Positions 43,507 through 53,045 of a DNA stretch of 64,000 bases are shown one piece after another. The position numbers and the translations under genes are program-made. Numbering within the stretch: the first letter of the stretch is position 1; every line of letters begins with the position of its first letter. Origin of the DNA: DT-110 sp030148525 (GTDB lineage Bacteria > Bacteroidota > Bacteroidia > Chitinophagales > Saprospiraceae); contig OZ245751.1 of NCBI GenBank assembly GCA_965227445.1, forward strand, positions 868,001 to 932,000, written 5' to 3'. Under the pieces are notes generated by a model that saw only the letters and a list, made by a program, of their open reading frames with translations, was not told the origin of the DNA and did not search any database.

Positions 43507-46395
43507 TTACCGTAAGGTCAGCTTGGTAGTTACGGTTTCACCACCCTTAGTGCATTCAATGGTATAGGTTCCTGCGCGCAGGTACATCTTGCCATTGTCG
43601 CCGGCTTCGAGTTCAACGGGGTCATTGCCACGACGAAGGTTTTCGTTGAGTGCAGCCTCGTAATCGTCTTTAGCCGATTCAGCAAAAGTAAGGTCATAGG
43701 GCATGTATTGCAGGCCAGCTATGGCTTCGAAGGTCATGCTGTTCAACTCCAGATCGTCGTGCAGGATCCGTACGTTCACCTCTCCGGCCGAATTGGCGAA
43801 CAGCGGCACTTCGATCTCCGGCGCGAACGGATCAGACCAGGTGGACCACTGTGCTCCCCAGCGCGGATTGGCCCGCATCTCCTCTACGGAGAACAAATGA
43901 ATAGCCGAAGCCAGTACCTCCTCGTTTAACTGTTGCAATTCAGCAGCGCTTCCCTTGTACATGGAGCGACCGTGAGTACCGACAATGATATCTTTTTCCC
44001 GGGGATGAATGACTACATCGTGCACTGCAACCGCAGGCAGGCCATTATCCATCAGCATAAAGCTTTCCCCCCGGTCCAGGCTAACGTACAAGCCGTGGTC
44101 ACTACCTACGTATAGTATGTTCTCGTTCGCAGGGTCTTCCTTGATTACATTTAGCGGCTCCATTGGCAGGTCTTCCCCAATGGAACGCCAGGTTTCGCCG
44201 TAGTTCTCGGAAACATAGGCGTAAGGTGTGAAATCATCCCAGCGGTATCCGTTTAGAACTGCATACACTCGTCCTTCTACAAAAGCAGACGCCTGGACGC
44301 GTGCCACCCACATATTCTCCGGAAGACCTTCACTGATCTGTGTCCAACTGGTACCACCGTCTTTACTCACGTGGACCAAGCCATCATCAGAACCGGTGTA
44401 TAACAGGCCAAAACGCAAGGGCGATTCGTGGATGGTGGTGAGCGTTCCGTAGGGTACATCACCCTTAATGCCTCCTTTGGTCAGGTCACCAGAGATCTCT
44501 ACAAAATTATCTCCCTGGTCCATCGAACGGTGCAGTTTATTGGACCCCATATACAGAATATCCTGGTTGTGTTGCGATAAATGGATAGGCGTTTGCCAGT
44601 TCCAGCGGAGGGGGCGATCACCCAGTTCGTGTCGTGGTGTGATGGAGGTGCGATCGCCCGTACGTGTATTCAGACGAGAGTAATTGCCAAATTGCAATCC
44701 GGTGTATACTGTTTCGTTGTCACGGGTATCGATGGCTACCTGCATGCCGTCACCTCCGTAAATAGCCCGGTAAGGGTACTGCCCCGAACCGTGCCAGCGG
44801 GTGCTGGCCTGATAGGTGTTCGGGCCCATCCAGACGCCGTTATCCTGCAGTCCTCCGTACACATTATAGGGCTCAGCCATATCGACAGCCACGTAGTAGA
44901 ACTGCCCCAGCGCCGGAGAGTTACATTTGATGTAGCGTTCGCCATCGTCGTACGAAATATTTATACCACCGTCATTACCCAGGATCAGGTGTCCGTCACG
45001 ATTGGGGTTTAGCCATAGCGCGTGGTGGTCAGAGTGGACGTTATCCCCGTTAATGGGCTCCCAATTGGCACCGCCATCCATGGATTTGATTACGGGGACA
45101 CCCAGTACGTACAAACGGTCGGAATCGTGGGGTGAAACCCGGATCTGACCAAAGTAATAACCGTATGAGCTATATACACCGTCAATGTAGTCATCGTGAG
45201 TGCGTTCCCAGGATTTACCCTCGTCGTCGGAGCGATAGATCTCCAAGCCGATAACAGGCGTATCAAACAGGAGGGAATTCGCATCTTCAATGTATTCGAC
45301 CAGAGCCAGCGGCTCAATCTCGTCTTTCTTCACCATGTTGATCACCGCCTGGGTATTGTATTGACGTGGGAAGCGGTAATTGCGAAGATAGGTGGTAATG
45401 GTTTTTTCCTCCAACTCCAGAAATTCCTCCCGGGTCATATCGCGCAGGTCGTCCTTGGTGAGTTCGTCACTATCGTCCTCTGCATCGGCAGGCCTGCGGT
45501 TGTAGTTGTCAATGCTGGCGTAGAGTATGGATTCACCATTTTCTTTCGCCAGCGCCAGGCCAATCCGGCCCGCGCCGGAATCTGCCGGAAAAACACCACC
45601 CTTAGGCGTCATAAGTTCCCAGGTATCACCGCCGTCGGTACTTTTGTAAATACCGCTGCCTTCGCCGGATTCTACAAAGTTCCAGGCCCGGCGAGTGCGT
45701 TCCCAGGTCGCGCAGTACAATACGTCCGGATTGTCGGGGTCAATGACCAGGTCAACAGCTCCGGCATTATCATTTACGTACAGCGTCTTCTCCCAGGTAG
45801 TACCACCGTCAGTGGTCTTGTACAGACCGCGTTCGGGATTAGCGGAATACAGGTGCCCCAAAGCAGCTACCCAAACCGTATTCGGGTCCTCCGGGTGGAT
45901 GATAATACGGCTGATGTGGTGGGTTTCACCCAGGCCAATGTGTTCCCAGGAAGCGCCGTCATCGGTGCTTTTATACATGCCAACTCCGGAATAAGAAGAG
46001 CGACTGGAGTTGTTCTCCCCGGTACCTGCGTAGATAATGTTTTCTTCCCAGTCGACTGCAATGTCGCCCAGGGTCATCACCATTTCGTCGTCGAATAAGG
46101 GGTCGAAGCTGATACCATTATTGGTGGTCTTCCACAGACCTCCGGAGGCATAGGCTACGTAAAAATGACTTGGATCTTGTTCGTAGACGTCCACGTCGAC
46201 TACCCGTCCCGAAAAGACCGTGGGGCCGATATTCTGGAAGGAAACGCCTTTTACGAGTGAATTTTCGGCCAGCATCTGGTGTTGTTCGTAGTTTTTGATA
46301 CGATCTTCAGCCGGAGTAGCTGGTGGTTGTGGTGTGCTTTGTGCAAAGATGGTCTGAGCCAGGAGCAGACAGCTCAGCAACAGAATTTGTCGCAT
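43507..46395 (-). CDS. Large secreted BNR/sortilin-type beta-propeller protein
   Basis: 962 residues with a signal peptide ending IFAQ (19). Many Asp-box/BNR-like repeats follow: GLWKTTNNGISF, GMYKSTDDGASWEHI, GLYKTTDGGTTWEKT, GIYKSTDGGDTWELM, EIYRSDDEGKSWERT, VSKDGGTSWTQI, GLYVSLDRGESF, arranged as one or two multi-blade propellers of the VPS10/sortilin-like class. An insert near residues 310-380 is charged and helical (LTKDDLRDMTREEFLELEEK). The last about 100 residues form a separate domain without the T9SS sorting motif. Often annotated as glycosyl hydrolase or exo-alpha-sialidase, but the catalytic residues of sialidases are not evident, so only a binding/propeller role is safe. Confidence 0.85.
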   Translation of the reverse strand: MRQILLLSCLLLAQTIFAQSTPQPPATPAEDRIKNYEQHQMLAENSLVKGVSFQNIGPTVFSGRVVDVDVYEQDPSHFYVAYASGGLWKTTNNGISFDPLFDDEMVMTLGDIAVDWEENIIYAGTGENNSSRSSYSGVGMYKSTDDGASWEHIGLGETHHISRIIIHPEDPNTVWVAALGHLYSANPERGLYKTTDGGTTWEKTLYVNDNAGAVDLVIDPDNPDVLYCATWERTRRAWNFVESGEGSGIYKSTDGGDTWELMTPKGGVFPADSGAGRIGLALAKENGESILYASIDNYNRRPADAEDDSDELTKDDLRDMTREEFLELEEKTITTYLRNYRFPRQYNTQAVINMVKKDEIEPLALVEYIEDANSLLFDTPVIGLEIYRSDDEGKSWERTHDDYIDGVYSSYGYYFGQIRVSPHDSDRLYVLGVPVIKSMDGGANWEPINGDNVHSDHHALWLNPNRDGHLILGNDGGINISYDDGERYIKCNSPALGQFYYVAVDMAEPYNVYGGLQDNGVWMGPNTYQASTRWHGSGQYPYRAIYGGDGMQVAIDTRDNETVYTGLQFGNYSRLNTRTGDRTSITPRHELGDRPLRWNWQTPIHLSQHNQDILYMGSNKLHRSMDQGDNFVEISGDLTKGGIKGDVPYGTLTTIHESPLRFGLLYTGSDDGLVHVSKDGGTSWTQISEGLPENMWVARVQASAFVEGRVYAVLNGYRWDDFTPYAYVSENYGETWRSIGEDLPMEPLNVIKEDPANENILYVGSDHGLYVSLDRGESFMLMDNGLPAVAVHDVVIHPREKDIIVGTHGRSMYKGSAAELQQLNEEVLASAIHLFSVEEMRANPRWGAQWSTWSDPFAPEIEVPLFANSAGEVNVRILHDDLELNSMTFEAIAGLQYMPYDLTFAESAKDDYEAALNENLRRGNDPVELEAGDNGKMYLRAGTYTIECTKGGETVTTKLTLR

Positions 46396-46498
46396 AGTTG
46401 TTATTTTAATCGATCAGCAAACAGTAGGGGAGGCTTCGTGATATCGAATTATTAACCTCCCCGGCGACTAAAGATAGCAAAATTGCAGGCTGGAAAAA

Positions 46499-46534
46499 GA
46501 AAAGCCAGGTACGCAGCGTACCTGGCTTTTCTTT
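46499..46534 (-). terminator. Terminator behind the DUF4252 genes
   Basis: AAAGCCAGGTACG pairs with CGTACCTGGCTTT around CAG, with A-rich sequence on one side and TTCTTT on the other; usable in both directions, most simply for the minus-strand DUF4252 operon. Confidence 0.85.
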
Positions 46535-46554
46535 GATTAGTCTGTGCGGATCGA

Positions 46555-47085
46555 TCAGGCCTTGGAAATATCATCCCGGTCGGCCGGCAGGGTTTTAAAG
46601 TGGTCGCCACCTTCGATATCGATGTCCAGTTCCCGTAAGTCCTTGAACCGCAAGGCCCCTTCCAGACTGACCATCGTAAATGAGTCGGCTCCACTGATCA
46701 ACAGCAATACGTCGGTAATCCGGTCTCCGTCTTCCCGGATTAGCAATTGTATTAACTCACCTCCATCACGGGCATTAAAGAGATCTTCAAACTGATGATT
46801 CCGCAATTTGCGCACCAGGCCGTTGTATTCGGTTTTGGATACCAAATTACCTTCTTCCATGGTCATTACCCGCAGACGGCTGATATGGCGGGCAAATGGT
46901 TTTACCTCATCGTTCTCATCGGCAAATTTTGCGGCCAGTTTAAGTACCCATCCGCCAAGCTGGATATTTTCCACATTGTCCATGTGTTTGTACTTATTGT
47001 AAAACTGGCGGATTGCAGGGTCCTGGGCCGATACTTGTGCCAGAAATAACAAACACAGGCAGGTCATACATATTCGGGTGATCAT
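46555..47085 (-). CDS. DUF4252 protein, second of a tandem pair
   Basis: 176 residues with a signal peptide ending VSAQ (21) and no lipobox. DUF4252 proteins are exported, one-domain proteins found in Bacteroidota beside ECF sigma/anti-sigma genes; function unknown. Segments shared with the paralogue upstream: an Arg/Leu-Arg-hydrophobic block (RLRVMTMEEG against GLRILTAEEG), a central charged helix, and a late hydrophobic strand (DVLLLISGADSFTMVSLEGA against ELLVLGGGDEFVLMSFIGNL). Last gene of the four-gene minus-strand operon. Confidence 0.8.
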   Translation of the reverse strand: MITRICMTCLCLLFLAQVSAQDPAIRQFYNKYKHMDNVENIQLGGWVLKLAAKFADENDEVKPFARHISRLRVMTMEEGNLVSKTEYNGLVRKLRNHQFEDLFNARDGGELIQLLIREDGDRITDVLLLISGADSFTMVSLEGALRFKDLRELDIDIEGGDHFKTLPADRDDISKA

Positions 47086-47129
47086 AGGTGGTTCGATTTA
47101 GGTTTTAAAAGTAGGTTTGAAAGGATCGA

Positions 47130-47648
47130 TTAGTGCTCAAATTCATCGGCGAGCCGGGAGATCTTATCCAGATCCAGGTTGCCGATAAAACTCATCAGGA
47201 CAAATTCATCGCCCCCACCGAGTACCAGCAATTCGCGAATCTTTCCATCATTCTCCCGGACGAGCAGGTCGAAATTATCGCCGTCCCTGCTGCGAACAGT
47301 CATGAGCATTTCGTACAATTTGGTGTCGATCTTTTGCTTGGCTTCGCTGTAAAGAGCCCCGGCCCCTTCTTCCGCAGTGAGGATGCGCAGTCCCTGCATA
47401 TCAGCAGCGATCTCCATCAATGCTTCGGCTTCTTCATCTGCATCCATATTGAGGGTTTGCTTGTCGAGTTTTCCCAGCATCTGGAACAGCTTACCGCTGA
47501 TGTAGACAACCGTGAAGCGGTCATCGTCGACATACTGCTTGAAGTAGGTGTCGATGGCATTAATATTATCCTGGTTATCCTGAGCCAAAAGGGGCATTTG
47601 TATGGCAAAGACCAATAGCAATAGGATACCGAGTGGTCGTAGTCGCAT
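47130..47648 (-). CDS. DUF4252 protein, first of a tandem pair
   Basis: 172 residues with a signal peptide ending LLAQ (23). Same domain as its downstream neighbour 44 bp away, clearly a paralogue but well diverged. It begins 28 bp after the anti-sigma-like gene, so it is likely cotranscribed with the ECF sigma factor. Likely a periplasmic effector or sensor of that system, by context only. Confidence 0.8.
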   Translation of the reverse strand: MRLRPLGILLLLVFAIQMPLLAQDNQDNINAIDTYFKQYVDDDRFTVVYISGKLFQMLGKLDKQTLNMDADEEAEALMEIAADMQGLRILTAEEGAGALYSEAKQKIDTKLYEMLMTVRSRDGDNFDLLVRENDGKIRELLVLGGGDEFVLMSFIGNLDLDKISRLADEFEH

Positions 47649-47676
47649 GATTTCGTTCGTTTGGTGATCAATAGAA

Positions 47677-48195
47677 TTATTTAAAAAAGGCGCCGATTTC
47701 TTCCAGTGTTTCCAGTTTGTTGGCTGCTTTGGCGGCTCCGGTATTCATTTCGGAGGATACGCGCAGCATCGCTTTTCGATAGATCTGTGCCGCTTCTTCG
47801 GGAGTATCGGGTTCGTACTTGCTCCAGTCGATCTGATCCGAGGAGCTCGTCCACTGCGACCGGATATCCCCCGACCACATCCAGGTGGCCAGGCCCAGTG
47901 CTAATACCACAGCGGCCGCTATCTGCCAGGGTTTGCGGACCAGCGTTCTTATCCTGGCCTGCCGTTGTTGACGGTTGATCTGCTCCAGCAATTCGGCTTC
48001 GAAGGAATCATCCAGTGACAGGCGGGCGTCTTCCCTGACTACGGTAAACCAACTCCGGTAGGCGTGGTACTGCTCAGGCAGATCCCGGCGTTGGCATTGA
48101 GTCCGGATCCATGACTCTTCTTCCAGGGAGGTCTCCCCCTGAAAATACCGGTCTAGTAGCTGATCCATTTTTTGTTCATCGAAGGCCATATGCAT
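47677..48195 (-). CDS. Putative membrane-bound anti-sigma factor
   Basis: 172 residues; ATG 48195 and ATG 48189 (MAFDEQ) are equally possible. The N-terminal about 80 residues are helical and cytoplasmic, with MDQLLDRYFQGETSLEEESW, the pattern of anti-sigma N-terminal regions in Bacteroidota. One membrane segment (PWQIAAAVVLALGLATWMW, about 88-106) is followed by a periplasmic tail of about 65 residues. It overlaps the 3' end of the sigma gene by 14 to 20 bases, the usual arrangement for a sigma and its inhibitor. No FecR domain. Confidence 0.75.
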   Translation of the reverse strand: MHMAFDEQKMDQLLDRYFQGETSLEEESWIRTQCQRRDLPEQYHAYRSWFTVVREDARLSLDDSFEAELLEQINRQQRQARIRTLVRKPWQIAAAVVLALGLATWMWSGDIRSQWTSSSDQIDWSKYEPDTPEEAAQIYRKAMLRVSSEMNTGAAKAANKLETLEEIGAFFK

Positions 48196-48688
48196 TCGTT
48201 TTTTCCAGTTCGGTTCGTATACGGGTGCGTGCCCGGAAAATGTTGACTTTCACCTGAGCCATGGTCATGTCGAGGGTGTCGGCAATTTCCTGGTAGCTCA
48301 GCCCCTCCAGGTCGCGCAAGTGCATTACGAGCCGTTGTTTTTGGGGTAATTTTTGCATGAGTTGCCGCAGATGCCGCATCATATCCGTTTGTTCGGTCAG
48401 GTCGCCCGGAGAAGGATGTGGATCGCTTTCTTCTGGCTTTTCGTCCAGGCCTCCAATCCGGCTGGAGGGGGAGCGTAGCAGGTCCAGACAACGATTGCGA
48501 ACCAAGCGCATACTCCAGGCTTCCAAATTGTCGATCTCATCCAGGCGGCTGCGTTGTTGCCATAGCTTTAAACACACATCCTGCACAACGTCTTTCGCAC
48601 CGGCAGGGTCTTTGAGCATTCGCAGCGCAAAGCGAAACAGCTTGTCCCGTATGGGGTTAATAAGATGCGTAAACTCTGTTGGCTTCAT
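48176..48688 (-). CDS. ECF-family RNA polymerase sigma factor (DUF4252 operon)
   Basis: 170 residues from ATG 48688 (MKPTEFTHLINPIRDKLFRF); the extension to 48718 adds ten unconserved residues. Region 2: FRFALRMLKDPAGAKDVVQD followed by VCLKLWQQ. Region 4: LPQKQRLVMHLRDLEGLSYQ then EIADTLDMTMAQVKVNIFRA, a helix-turn-helix. First gene of the operon sigma/anti-sigma/DUF4252/DUF4252. Target promoters unknown; autoregulation is likely from family precedent. Confidence 0.9.
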   Translation of the reverse strand: MKPTEFTHLINPIRDKLFRFALRMLKDPAGAKDVVQDVCLKLWQQRSRLDEIDNLEAWSMRLVRNRCLDLLRSPSSRIGGLDEKPEESDPHPSPGDLTEQTDMMRHLRQLMQKLPQKQRLVMHLRDLEGLSYQEIADTLDMTMAQVKVNIFRARTRIRTELEKTNAYGLR

Positions 48689-48841
48689 AATCACTGGCAA
48701 GACGATTGACTCAATCAATAGTTACAGGCCGGGGGAATATTTTTTCGCTTTCGCAAAAAAGGCCTGATTTCGAGGATGGTCGTAAAAAGTGAAAGATTTA
48801 CTAAGGGAGAAAAAGGATTCGACCAGCGTGCGAATTCCTCC

Positions 48842-48849
48842 TATATTTG
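48842..48849 (+). promoter_or_regulatory. -7 promoter box for the LptF/G-family permease gene
   Basis: TATATTTG fits the consensus; the start near 48853 leaves a 15-nt leader before ATG 48868 and shows that an earlier TTG at 48847 is inside the promoter. Confidence 0.55.
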
Positions 48850-48867
48850 CGCTTGGAAAATGACTTT

Positions 48868-50508
48868 ATGAAAAAGATCGACCGACTGGTCATCTCCAGT
48901 TTCATACCACCATTTATCGTGGCCTTTTCGATTGCCATGTTCGTTCTGCTCATGCAGATCCTGTGGTTGTATATCGATGATATTGCGGGAAAAGGACTGG
49001 GCCCCCTGTTGATTCTCGAGCTATTAGCTTACCGGTGTATGTCACTTATTCCCATGGCATTGCCTTTGGGAATCCTGATCGCCTCGGTAATGGTCATGGG
49101 GGGACTGGCCGAACACTACGAGCTTTCGAGCATGAAGTCGGCCGGCGTTTCCCTGATCCGCATTATGCGGCCCCTGCTCATCTTCGGAATGTTTGCCGTA
49201 GTATTTTCCGTATACACCTCGAATACGCTCATCCCAAAAGCCAATTTGAAATTTGGCAGCCGGATGTTTGATATTCAGCAAAAGAAGCCCGCTTTATCCT
49301 TAGAAGTAGGAACGTTTAATGACGATTTTCAAGGCTACTCTATCCACATTGGTGAAAAAGCAGGTAACGGAGTTGATGTCAGCGATATCTTAATCTACGA
49401 CCAGACTAAGATCAATACCGGCGAGCTCACCACCATTACGGCCAAAGAAGGCCAGATGTTTGCCACGGAAGACGGTTCCATTTTCGTAATGAAACTACAG
49501 GATGGGTACCAATATGTGGAACAACGTCAGCGCAATCACCACAATAATACGCCTTATCCCTACATCAGGACCGAGTTTGATACCTGGGAGAAAATGTTTG
49601 ATCTCACTGAGTTCGCTCTGGATCGCACGAATCCGGATCTCTTCAAAACCAACCGCCAGATGTTGAGTTCCGAACAATTGGTGGAGGCTGTTGACTCCAT
49701 CAGCCGTAAGATCAAAGAGCGGGAAGTGGAACTATCTAACTACCTCAGCAATTACCTGACCGGGGAGACTATGGACTCCTCATTTCTCAAGATCGAAACT
49801 CCGAAAACAAATATCGATAGCTTAGACGCTAAGCAAGGAGCCAATGACATTGATTCAATGGCACCAGCTCCCGCACTGGAAGCCAGGGAGGTAACCTTTG
49901 AGGAAGCCAAGATATCGGCCGGGCGCGGTTCCGGAGGACAAGAGATCCATCGGAAGATGGACAAGCCGGTAATTGAATACGAGACCTTTGCCGGGACCTT
50001 TCGTCCCACCGACAAAGAAAGCCTGTACCGCAAGGTGCGCACTTTTGCCCGCAGCATACTGAATCAGGCCGAAAGCGCCTCCCGCACCCTGGAACGCATG
50101 CGCGAATCCCGGGTGAAGCACCAGTACGATCTGCACATGAAGTACAGTATGGCCGTGGTCTGTATCATATTCATTCTTATTGGAGGGCCGATGGGGGCCA
50201 TCGTGCGCAAGGGTGGATTCGGCTACCCGATCCTTATTTCTATTATCTTTTTTATGTTGTTTGTCATCCTGACCATCTTTTGCCGGAAGGTGGCGGAAAG
50301 CTTTGTACTGCCAGCTGTAGCTGCTGCCTGGTTACCGTGTATCATACTGTTTCCGGTCGGAGTAATACTGACCCGCAAAGCCATGAATGATTCCAAGCTG
50401 ATCACTACAAGCAATCTGCGGAAACGATTCCTGAAGTGGATACGTCGCAATAAAAAGGAAGAACCTGCTAATCCTCCAGCAACTCATGCCCACCAACCAC
50501 AAACCTGA
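48868..50508 (+). CDS. LptF/LptG (YjgP/YjgQ) family lipopolysaccharide-export permease
   Basis: 546 residues from ATG 48868 (MKKIDRLVISSFIPPFIVAF). Six membrane segments: three at the N-terminus (about 10-125) and three at the C-terminus (about 420-510), with a periplasmic domain between. Conserved bits: LPLGILIASVMVMGGLAEHYE followed by LSSMKSAGVS, and late YSMAVVCIIFILIGGPMGAI. The periplasmic part has an extra charged insert (about residues 270-390) compared with the 360-residue E. coli proteins. Works with LptB2 to pull LPS from the inner membrane. The following PAP2 gene overlaps by 23 bases. Confidence 0.9.
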   Translation: MKKIDRLVISSFIPPFIVAFSIAMFVLLMQILWLYIDDIAGKGLGPLLILELLAYRCMSLIPMALPLGILIASVMVMGGLAEHYELSSMKSAGVSLIRIMRPLLIFGMFAVVFSVYTSNTLIPKANLKFGSRMFDIQQKKPALSLEVGTFNDDFQGYSIHIGEKAGNGVDVSDILIYDQTKINTGELTTITAKEGQMFATEDGSIFVMKLQDGYQYVEQRQRNHHNNTPYPYIRTEFDTWEKMFDLTEFALDRTNPDLFKTNRQMLSSEQLVEAVDSISRKIKEREVELSNYLSNYLTGETMDSSFLKIETPKTNIDSLDAKQGANDIDSMAPAPALEAREVTFEEAKISAGRGSGGQEIHRKMDKPVIEYETFAGTFRPTDKESLYRKVRTFARSILNQAESASRTLERMRESRVKHQYDLHMKYSMAVVCIIFILIGGPMGAIVRKGGFGYPILISIIFFMLFVILTIFCRKVAESFVLPAVAAAWLPCIILFPVGVILTRKAMNDSKLITTSNLRKRFLKWIRRNKKEEPANPPATHAHQPQT

Positions 50509-51220
50509 TCGACTCCCCGAAATCTGGCCCAGATTTTTAAAGCGCAACCGACTGTTCCTGTTTGGCTTATTGCTATTTCTGATTATCGCGGTGATCGGTC
50601 TCATCGGATGGGAGCAGGGAACCTGGCTCTGGTTTTTCAACAATAACCGAACGCCGGTTGGCGATGCTTTTTTCCGGATTACGACCAAAGCTGGGGAGGA
50701 GTGGGCCTTTATTTTGACGGGGCTCCTGCTTGCCTTTATCCGGTTCCGCTCAGCCCTGACTATTCCGGTCCTCGCTTTTTTTGTTACCCTGGTTTCAGCT
50801 TCCACCAAAGCCTTGTTCAGGCAACCGCGCCCGCTGGCTTACTTTCGCGGACTGGAATTAGATGATCAGCTCAACCTGATCGAAGGGGTGCGGGTCAACG
50901 CCAGTCAGGTGTCCAGCTTTCCGAGCGGACACACCATGGCCGGATTCGCCCTGTTCGCTTTTCTGGCTTTCGCCTGGCCCCGGCGCGGTAAAGTGGCCAT
51001 GGGGTTCTTTTGCCTCTTCATGGCAGTGGCCGTCGGATTGTCCCGCATCTATCTGGTGCAGCACTTCCTGAAGGACGTTGCGCTCGGAGCCGTTTTGGGG
51101 GTCTTGGTTGCGGTAGTCATCTATTACCTGCACTTCCGTCCCGGTCGCCATAATCCCGATTCGTGGCTGGATCGACGGTGGCGGTTAAGTATATTTCGCT
51201 TTCGAAAAAAGGCAGGTTGA
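50486..51220 (+). CDS. PAP2-superfamily membrane phosphatase
   Basis: 244 residues with about six membrane segments. The three PAP2 motifs are present: KALFRQPRP (C1), PSGHTMAGF (C2) and SRIYLVQHFLKDVALG (C3, here R-x5-H-x3-D). Such enzymes dephosphorylate undecaprenyl pyrophosphate, phosphatidic acid or lipid A. Overlap with the upstream LptF/G-family gene suggests a lipid A or lipid-carrier substrate, by inference. The C-terminus is basic. Confidence 0.9.
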   Translation: MPTNHKPDRLPEIWPRFLKRNRLFLFGLLLFLIIAVIGLIGWEQGTWLWFFNNNRTPVGDAFFRITTKAGEEWAFILTGLLLAFIRFRSALTIPVLAFFVTLVSASTKALFRQPRPLAYFRGLELDDQLNLIEGVRVNASQVSSFPSGHTMAGFALFAFLAFAWPRRGKVAMGFFCLFMAVAVGLSRIYLVQHFLKDVALGAVLGVLVAVVIYYLHFRPGRHNPDSWLDRRWRLSIFRFRKKAG

Positions 51221-51223
51221 TGC

Positions 51224-51298
51224 TTACCCCCCCCCAAACAAGCGAGCCACGACCGGATTCATCCGGCCGTGGCTCGTTTGTTTGGGGGTATGCTTTTT
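51224..51298. terminator. Long bidirectional terminator hairpin
   Basis: A 26-position stem (CCCCCAAACAAG... with ...GTTTGGGGG) with one G-U and one A-C mismatch and a 6-nt loop ATTCAT. Flanked by a run of nine C on the left and CTTTTTG on the right. It separates the convergent PAP2 and symporter genes. Confidence 0.85.
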
Positions 51299-51316
51299 GC
51301 CGAAAGGCTAAAAAGA

Positions 51317-52852
51317 TTACTTGACGGTCTTGATCTCCCCGGACTTGATCTTGCCCACGTAGTCGCGCAGCGCACGGCGAACCTCCGGCAGGAGGAACAT
51401 CAGGCCGATCATGTTGGGAACAACCATAGCGAAGATCATTGCATCGGAGAAATCCGTTACTGCTCCGAGGCTGGCGGAAGAACCGATGACCACGAAAATA
51501 CAGAACAAGATCTTATAGGTGTAGTCCATAGTCTTGGTACGACCGAAGAGGTACATCCAGCATTGCAGTCCGTAGTACGACCAACTCAACATAGTAGAGA
51601 AGGCGAAGAGGACTACGGCGACAGCCAGAACGTACGGGAACCAGGGAATTACACTGGCGAAGGCCGCAGAGGTGGCGCGCACACCGTCGGGGGCTTCCTG
51701 GCCGTAGGTGATAATGTCACCGTTGCCATTGGTAATGATGATTACCAGGGCAGTCATGGTACAAACGATCACCGTATCAATAAAAGGCTCGAGCAGAGCA
51801 ACCACACCCTCGCTGGCAGGATTCTCTGTCTTAACGGCAGAGTGAGCGATGGCCGCGGAACCGACACCGGCCTCGTTGGAAAAGGCACCCCGGCGGAAGC
51901 CCTGGATCAGCACACCGACAAATCCACCGGCGATACCTCCGGGAGTGAAGGCGCCACTGAAGATCTGACCAAAGGCCCAGGGAATTTCATTGAAATGCGA
52001 GAAGATGATAATCAGGGCAGCAACCACGTACACACCGCACATGAAGGGTACTACGCGTTCGGTTACTTTACCGATGCGTTTGATACCTCCGATGATTACG
52101 ATGGCAACAATGGTGGCCATAACGATACCGAAGATCAAACCGGAGGAGCCAGAGGTAGCTCCGATCATGTCGTTGAATTGTTGGGCTGCCTGGTTGGCCT
52201 GGAACATATTGCCACCGCCGAAGGAACCACCAATGCACATTACGGCAAAAAAGGCCGCCAGGACTTTGCCAAGACCAGCATATCCTCTTTCGCGCAAGCC
52301 TTTGCTGAGGTAGTACATCGGACCACCGTATACGGTACCATCTGCACCTATGTCGCGGTAGCGTACACCGAGCGTACATTCCGTAAACTTGGAGGCCATC
52401 CCGAGTAAGCCGGCACAGATCATCCAGAAGGTTGCACCTGGTCCGCCAATAGAGATGGCAATAGCGACCCCGGCGATATTACCCAGGCCGACGGTGCCCG
52501 AGAGTGCAGCCGTCAGCGCCTGAAAGTGCGATACTTCGCCCGCTTCGTTGGGATCGGAGTATTTACCGCGAACGGTGTCGATCGCCAGCTTGAAGCCACG
52601 AAACTGGATAAACCCGAAATAAATAGTAAAAATAGTAGCACCCAGCAGCAGAATGATAATAACGATGGGCATTTCGCTGGTTTCGGATTCTCCGAACCGG
52701 ATAGGATAAAAAATGATGCCGGCAACCGCATCAGCAAATGGTTTGAAAGCCTCATTGACTCTTTCATCCAGTCCTTTCTTAGCCGTTTCCTGAGCGAATG
52801 TTAGCAAAGGAAGTAACAGGCCGCTCAGCACAAGCAGGAACGATCGTTTCAT
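51317..52852 (-). CDS. AGCS-family sodium:alanine symporter
   Basis: 511 residues. The N-terminal hydrophobic segment may be a signal-like first helix (MKRSFLLVLSGLLLPLLTFA). About eleven membrane segments follow. AGCS hallmarks: ALTAALSGTVGLGNIAGVAI, GGPGATFWMICAGLLGMASK, ECTLGVRYRD, GGPMYYLSKGL, and FRRGAFSNEAGVGSAAIAHS. It imports alanine or glycine with sodium, across the inner membrane. It stands alone with its own 3' terminator. Confidence 0.94.
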   Translation of the reverse strand: MKRSFLLVLSGLLLPLLTFAQETAKKGLDERVNEAFKPFADAVAGIIFYPIRFGESETSEMPIVIIILLLGATIFTIYFGFIQFRGFKLAIDTVRGKYSDPNEAGEVSHFQALTAALSGTVGLGNIAGVAIAISIGGPGATFWMICAGLLGMASKFTECTLGVRYRDIGADGTVYGGPMYYLSKGLRERGYAGLGKVLAAFFAVMCIGGSFGGGNMFQANQAAQQFNDMIGATSGSSGLIFGIVMATIVAIVIIGGIKRIGKVTERVVPFMCGVYVVAALIIIFSHFNEIPWAFGQIFSGAFTPGGIAGGFVGVLIQGFRRGAFSNEAGVGSAAIAHSAVKTENPASEGVVALLEPFIDTVIVCTMTALVIIITNGNGDIITYGQEAPDGVRATSAAFASVIPWFPYVLAVAVVLFAFSTMLSWSYYGLQCWMYLFGRTKTMDYTYKILFCIFVVIGSSASLGAVTDFSDAMIFAMVVPNMIGLMFLLPEVRRALRDYVGKIKSGEIKTVK

Positions 52853-53045
52853 AGTTTGTTCGACTTCGTTATGGTTGGTTTTCTAAAATCAGCGCGTTAA
52901 GGTATTCGTTTATTTTAACTTACCCAAGCGAATGGTTGCGGTTTTTAGGGGTATCTGCGAAAGATATGATAAGTATTTGGTCAGAAAAAAATACAAATAT
53001 TGGTGACCTGTTCTTATTTTATGCGCTTGTAAAACCTTTTTCGCT

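Noticed and set aside
45196..46098. 300-codon open frame antisense to the BNR-repeat gene
   Set aside because: Shadow of repeated Asp-box coding on the minus strand; no start signal or recognisable domain.
51269..52408. 379-codon open frame on the plus strand, antisense to the symporter gene
   Set aside because: The opposite strand encodes a full AGCS transporter with all family motifs; the antisense product is low-complexity and matches no family I know. Long antisense frames arise from codon bias.
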